This document shows positions 6,082 to 8,228 of a stretch of DNA of 8,228 nt, one piece after another. Origin of the DNA: an uncultured Peptococcaceae bacterium. Lineage in GTDB: Bacteria > Bacillota > Desulfotomaculia > Desulfotomaculales > Desulfallaceae. Where the stretch lies: assembly GCA_913064925.1 (NCBI GenBank), contig CAJYBN010000124.1:1-8228 (forward strand). The letters are read 5' to 3'. The notes under the pieces were generated by a model, which saw only the letters and a list, made by a program, of their open reading frames with translations, did not search any database and was not told the DNA's origin. A program made the translations under genes and the position numbers. Every line of letters starts with the position of its first letter. Within the stretch, counting starts at the first letter, position 1.

Positions 6082-6768
6082 TTATCCCGCCGGCACGTAA
6101 ACCTGCCTCCACACCCGCGGGGGACATGCCTCCCGCAGCAATACGCGGCGGTAACTTCCCCTGCCGGAAAAGGCGTTGGGCTGCCAGTCCCGCAACCTGG
6201 GGCGCGGGCGGTAACCCTCGTGGAAACCGGGCTGCCGGCCTTCCCGGGCACACTGCTCAAGCCACCGGCGCACCAGCTCGTCTTCCCCGCAGTTGACCAC
6301 CCACTGCCGAACTTCCGCCGCCCGGCTGGAAACCGGGCAGCAAATGAAGGTCTGGCACACCAGGGGCCGGGCCGGGTAGACGGTACACAGCCGGCTCCGG
6401 CGGTCCAGGAATATACAGCGCCCGTCGTCTTCCCGGCGCAGGGTTATATCCACGGCCGGGCCGTCCACTAAAATGTAGCCCGCCCGGTCGAGAAAACCCT
6501 GCAGGGATTGTCCTTCCTCGCCCAAGTATTTCCGCAAGCGCAATACGTCTATCCAGGTTAGGGGCGCCCTTTCGGCACAGCAGAGGTCGCACCCGGCACA
6601 TTCACGCACCTTTTTTCTACCGCGGCTAAAGGGCAACTCGGCGATGGCCCTGTTCATAGCGTCAAGGTAATCCTGAACAGTAGCCATATCGTCGGTAACA
6701 ACCAGGTCATAGCCAATTTTTCCGCCGAAACGTTTCGGCTTCACTAGCACCGCTTCCGACCGGGGCAC
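6082..6768 (-). CDS. YkgJ-like CxxCxxCC zinc/iron-chelating domain protein
   Basis: This 228-residue protein carries the CxxCxxCC motif (C57, C60, C63, C64 in CAGCDLCC), followed by GRCIFLD (C118) and RLCTVYPARPLVCQTF (C128, C138) and C143/C144. That is the cysteine order of the YkgJ/UPF0153 family, thought to bind zinc or an iron-sulfur cluster; the biochemical role is not established. Residues 1-55 precede the motif, and the C-terminal ~70 residues are basic and lack recognisable motifs. The start is GTG 6768, with TTGAGGAGG about 10 bases upstream, slightly long but the only good site. It is the first gene of an apparent two-gene operon with the HD hydrolase. The pairing suggests a shared task, but the sequence does not say which. 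Confidence 0.85.
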   Translation of the reverse strand: MPRSEAVLVKPKRFGGKIGYDLVVTDDMATVQDYLDAMNRAIAELPFSRGRKKVRECAGCDLCCAERAPLTWIDVLRLRKYLGEEGQSLQGFLDRAGYILVDGPAVDITLRREDDGRCIFLDRRSRLCTVYPARPLVCQTFICCPVSSRAAEVRQWVVNCGEDELVRRWLEQCAREGRQPGFHEGYRPRPRLRDWQPNAFSGRGSYRRVLLREACPPRVWRQVYVPAG

Positions 6769-6827
6769 GCCGGTTAATCCTCCTCAATAGGTTTTTACAA
6801 AGAAATATTTATTGTGACTTTATGCCA

Positions 6828-6855
6828 TTTATAGTAATTGAGTATAAACTATAAA
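6828..6855. repeat. AT-rich inverted repeat in the promoter region of the YkgJ-like gene
   Basis: TTTATAGT (6828-6835) and ACTATAAA (6848-6855) form a perfect 8-bp dyad with a 12-base spacer. It lies 60-90 bases upstream of GTG 6768. On the minus strand the dyad region contains the -10-like hexamers TATACT and TATAAA, so it may be an operator overlapping the promoter of the YkgJ/HD operon. No convincing -35 box was found. Confidence 0.4.
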
Positions 6856-6897
6856 GCATTAAGGAGTGATCATTCTCATGGCACCGGGCGTTTGTAA

Positions 6898-7272
6898 TTA
6901 CCCGCCCAGTTTCTCATAAACCCTCTCTTTGTAATAACGCAATGCAGGATTGATACCTCTTTTTTCCATTAACATGTTAAACCGCAATATCTTCTCGTTT
7001 AATTTTTTCTTTAAAACAGCCTTTTCTTCGCCCTCCTCGTAGCAACAGGCAATCAACTTCTTTAGCGAAACAATTTCCTTTTCCAATTCCAGCTCTTGCG
7101 GCAGCACGCCGGCGTTTTTCAGTATCAGGTAGGAAGCGCGCAGCTCCTCGGGAACACCGGACAGGTCGTCTATTTTCAGGGGTTTTCCCTTGCCCGGCAG
7201 GTTTTTAAAGGCTCCTTTTTCCATGGCCTCGCGGATCTTGTTTTCGGCAATGACCGCCACAATGTCCATCAT
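6898..7272 (-). CDS. DUF1992 (DnaJ-family-like conserved domain) protein
   Basis: This 124-residue soluble protein is of the DUF1992 type, the conserved domain of human DNAJC28-like proteins; bacterial members lack a J domain and have no established function. The signature occupies residues 1-63: IAENKIREAMEKGAFKNLPG, then KGKPLKIDD, VPEELRASYLILKNAGVLP and QELELEKE. Residues 60-105 are charged and helical, likely a coiled coil (EKEIVSLKKLI, EKAVLKKKLNEKIL). The length is normal for bacterial members. Start ATG 7272 lies 7 bases after GGGGAG; ATG 7269 immediately follows and is also possible. The neighbouring genes give no functional hint. The gene is probably transcribed alone from a promoter within 7314-7342. 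Confidence 0.88.
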   Translation of the reverse strand: MMDIVAVIAENKIREAMEKGAFKNLPGKGKPLKIDDLSGVPEELRASYLILKNAGVLPQELELEKEIVSLKKLIACCYEEGEEKAVLKKKLNEKILRFNMLMEKRGINPALRYYKERVYEKLGG

Positions 7273-7313
7273 TGCTTATCTCCCCGCCCTATTGTTATTC
7301 ACCTGCTTTGCCG

Positions 7314-7342
7314 TTGATATTTAATTCCCGCTTATCCTGCAA
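7314..7342 (-). promoter_or_regulatory. Candidate promoter for the DUF1992 gene
   Basis: On the minus strand TTGCAG (7342-7337) and TATCAA (7319-7314) are separated by 17 bases, 42 bases before ATG 7272. Both boxes are partial matches to the sigma-A consensus. The AT-rich flank 7343-7436 holds no gene that I can support. Confidence 0.3.
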
Positions 7343-7436
7343 ATTCCTTTGACCAAAACATATTCAGGTTAATCAAAATAATACAGTTTTTTTCAACTAA
7401 AATTTTCTAATACTCTAAAAATTGGGACAAAATAAA

Positions 7437-7452
7437 ATGCCGTTTCCGGCAT
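7437..7452 (-). terminator. Second (distal) terminator of the zinc-ribbon gene
   Basis: ATGCCG/CGGCAT (7437-7442, 7447-7452) form a perfect 6-bp stem with a 4-base loop. On the minus strand it is followed by TTTATTTTG, a fair U-tract. It lies just beyond the first terminator and looks like a tandem backup. Confidence 0.65.
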
Positions 7453-7455
7453 AAA

Positions 7456-7483
7456 CAAAAATTTACGCCCGCCCGGGGCGTAA
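7456..7483 (-). terminator. First terminator of the zinc-ribbon gene
   Basis: TTACGCCC (7463-7470) and GGGCGTAA (7476-7483) form a perfect 8-bp stem with a 5-base loop. On the minus strand it is followed by ATTTTTGTTT. It starts 12 bases after the stop codon of the small zinc-ribbon gene, a classical intrinsic terminator. Confidence 0.8.
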
Positions 7484-7494
7484 CCGGCTCTTCG

Positions 7495-7722
7495 TTACCT
7501 TTTCTTTTGACTGCCGCACATTGGACAGCGGGTTGATTGCATAACCGGGTACCATTTATTATCCGGGCTTGCGCCGTAGCTGCAATTGGCGCATACAGCC
7601 TGATTCACAATGGGAAAGTCGTTCTGCACCACGGTAAAATCCTTGCTACCATGCATCTTAAACCTTTTGTTCGACGTTATGGGAATAACCTTGGGAGAAG
7701 CAGTGCTGTAAGGTATAGCCAT
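7495..7722 (-). CDS. Small zinc-ribbon-like protein, unrecognised family
   Basis: This is a 75-residue protein I do not recognise. The C-terminal half has two CxxC knuckles, C44/C47 (CANC) and C66/C69 (CPMCGS), 18 residues apart, the layout of a zinc ribbon, and ends in a basic SQKKR. The N-terminal 40 residues lack hydrophobic segments or a signal peptide. The start is ATG 7722: AAGGGG (7737-7732) is 9 bases upstream, whereas ATG 7728 and GTG 7731 in the same frame are too close. The gene is well supported by a good promoter (7820-7847), a ribosome site and tandem terminators, so it is very likely expressed as a single-gene transcript. Zinc binding is inferred from the cysteines alone; a role in nucleic acid or protein binding would be speculation. 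Confidence 0.75.
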   Translation of the reverse strand: MAIPYSTASPKVIPITSNKRFKMHGSKDFTVVQNDFPIVNQAVCANCSYGASPDNKWYPVMQSTRCPMCGSQKKR

Positions 7723-7819
7723 GCTCATCACCCCTTAAAAATATAAAGCGCTCCCAAATTCCTGCCTGCACTGGAATTGAAGGAACGCCGTTGCTCCTAA
7801 AATCTTTATCAGCAACTTA

Positions 7820-7847
7820 ATTATATAATAGTAGAAAATAAATACAA
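7820..7847 (-). promoter_or_regulatory. Sigma-A-type promoter of the zinc-ribbon gene
   Basis: On the minus strand TTGTAT (7847-7842) and a perfect TATAAT (7825-7820) are 16 bases apart. This predicts a start near 7813 and a leader of about 90 bases. The leader contains a 6-bp hairpin, AATTCC/GGAATT (7757-7762, 7773-7778), of unknown significance. Confidence 0.6.
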
Positions 7848-7904
7848 CACCGGCCCGGCAAGAATACTGTATACTTATAGTCTGGTTTTATGCAAAAGCG
7901 CGAA

Positions 7905-8023
7905 GGCCGGGGCGGCAAAAACTGCACACATTATAAACATGGTTAGGCCTTGCGTACCCCTCATGGAAAGTGCAGTTCTCCCCCAACCACCGTGAGCGTC
8001 CGGCCCAATAACCTTTTTGTTTT
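7905..8023 (+). other. Folded non-coding region with nested inverted repeats and a T-run
   Basis: This lies in the 376-base stretch (7723-8098) that holds no gene I can support. GGCCGG (7905-7910) faces CCGGCC (8000-8005), and inside it AACTGCAC (7920-7927) faces GTGCAGTT (7970-7977). GGTTA (7941-7945) can alternatively pair with TAACC (8009-8013), with GGCC/GGCC beside it. A plus-strand T-run, TTTTTGTTTT, follows at 8014-8023. A -10-like TATACT is at 7870-7875 without a recognisable -35. It could be a small RNA or the remnant of a mobile element; it matches no riboswitch class I know. Confidence 0.25.
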
Positions 8024-8049
8024 ACCACAAACAGCAGATATGATATAAT
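8021..8049 (+). promoter_or_regulatory. Promoter of the truncated regulator gene
   Basis: A perfect TATAAT (8044-8049), preceded by TG two bases before it, is 17 bases downstream of a weak TTTACC (8021-8026). The predicted transcription start near 8056 falls inside the operator palindrome that follows. Confidence 0.55.
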
Positions 8050-8051
8050 TT

Positions 8052-8078
8052 GTTTAAATCGTATTAAACGATATAAAC
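8052..8078 (+). promoter_or_regulatory. Palindromic operator between promoter and ribosome binding site
   Basis: GTTTAAATCGT (8052-8062) and ACGATATAAAC (8068-8078) form an 11-bp dyad with one mismatch around a 5-base spacer. It overlaps the expected transcription start and ends directly before AAGGAGGTG (8079-8087). This is the position and style of a MarR/GbsR-type autorepressor site, and the downstream gene fragment resembles such a regulator. Confidence 0.6.
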
Positions 8079-8098
8079 AAGGAGGTGTAACTTTAACT

Positions 8099-8188
8099 TT
8101 GGATGAGATGCTGGCCCGTTCCCGGGACGCGTTGATGCAGGCTCTGGGGCGACAGAGCACCTTCTGGGGCCTGGCGCGACTTTACTAA
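8099..8188 (+). pseudogene. N-terminal remnant of a GbsR/MarR-type transcription regulator
   Basis: From TTG 8099 the frame reads 29 residues, (M)DEMLARSRDALMQALGRQ then STFWGLARLY, and stops at TAA 8186-8188. The segment ALGRxxxFWGLxRxY resembles the first helix of GbsR-like MarR regulators, which normally continue with G-x-x-YGLLYLS and a winged helix to about 150-180 residues. No frame continues that pattern in the 40 bases left in the window, so the gene seems truncated by a deletion or an insertion that starts near 8185. AAGGAGGTG (8079-8087) is a strong ribosome site, but it is about 13 bases from TTG 8099, and no closer in-frame start exists. An intact promoter and operator upstream suggest the loss is recent. 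A genuine 29-residue peptide cannot be excluded. Confidence 0.4.
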
Positions 8189-8228
8189 ACGTTTGAGAAA
8201 AAACATCCCTTAGCCCTTGCAAATAAAG

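Noticed and set aside
6054..6260. N-terminal extension of the HD protein to 6260.
   Set aside because: It overlaps the YkgJ-like gene, and a near-perfect Shine-Dalgarno marks GTG 6053.
6878..6919. Plus-strand 13-codon frame (MAPGVCNYPPSFS) after AAGGAG.
   Set aside because: The spacing is about 11 bases, the peptide is tiny and overlaps the end of the DUF1992 gene; probably chance.
7888..8160. Minus-strand open frame of 90 codons through the right intergenic region.
   Set aside because: No recognisable motif, and it runs across the regulator promoter and operator, which are well formed on the plus strand.

Overview
The window looks like chromosomal DNA of an anaerobic, possibly thermophilic Gram-positive bacterium related to Desulfotomaculum/Pelotomaculum (Peptococcaceae). 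The reasons are a corrinoid-protein activator (RACo-type) gene, a short thermophile-type hybrid cluster protein, strong AAGGAGG ribosome binding sites with frequent GTG starts, and moderately GC-rich genes separated by AT-rich spacers. This placement is inferred from family resemblance alone. No CRISPR array, tRNA, rRNA or complete insertion sequence was seen.

Layout. On the left (+ strand) lie the 3' end of a RACo-like ASKHA ATPase, a decayed remnant that looks like a uroporphyrinogen-decarboxylase/MtaA-type methyltransferase, and an intact 12-helix MFS transporter. Next comes a convergent terminator and a leftward GT4 glycosyltransferase of the diacylglycerol-glucosyltransferase type. Positions 3383-3848 are a gene graveyard: the N-terminal part of an Fe/Mn superoxide dismutase abuts the N-terminal part of an AsrA-like iron-sulfur protein carrying an in-frame TAG. 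From 4036 to 7722 five intact genes run leftward: a class III hybrid cluster protein (hcp), an HD-domain hydrolase and a CxxCxxCC (YkgJ-like) protein in one operon, a DUF1992 protein, and a 75-residue zinc-ribbon protein with tandem terminators. On the right, a structured non-coding stretch precedes a promoter and a palindromic operator in front of a 29-codon remnant of a GbsR/MarR-type regulator.

How it fits together. RACo and the UroD-like remnant point to corrinoid methyl-transfer metabolism that has been partly lost. hcp and the broken superoxide dismutase point to nitrosative and oxidative stress handling in an anaerobe. Both of those stress genes have a long inverted repeat that reaches the ribosome binding site, and hcp also has a Crp/Fnr-type palindrome upstream. 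The most distinctive trait of the window is the number of remnants (four) among intact housekeeping-like genes. I found no convincing new multi-gene system. The best leads are the two leader hairpins, the autoregulation-type operator in front of a broken regulator, and the unexplained folded region at 7905-8023.
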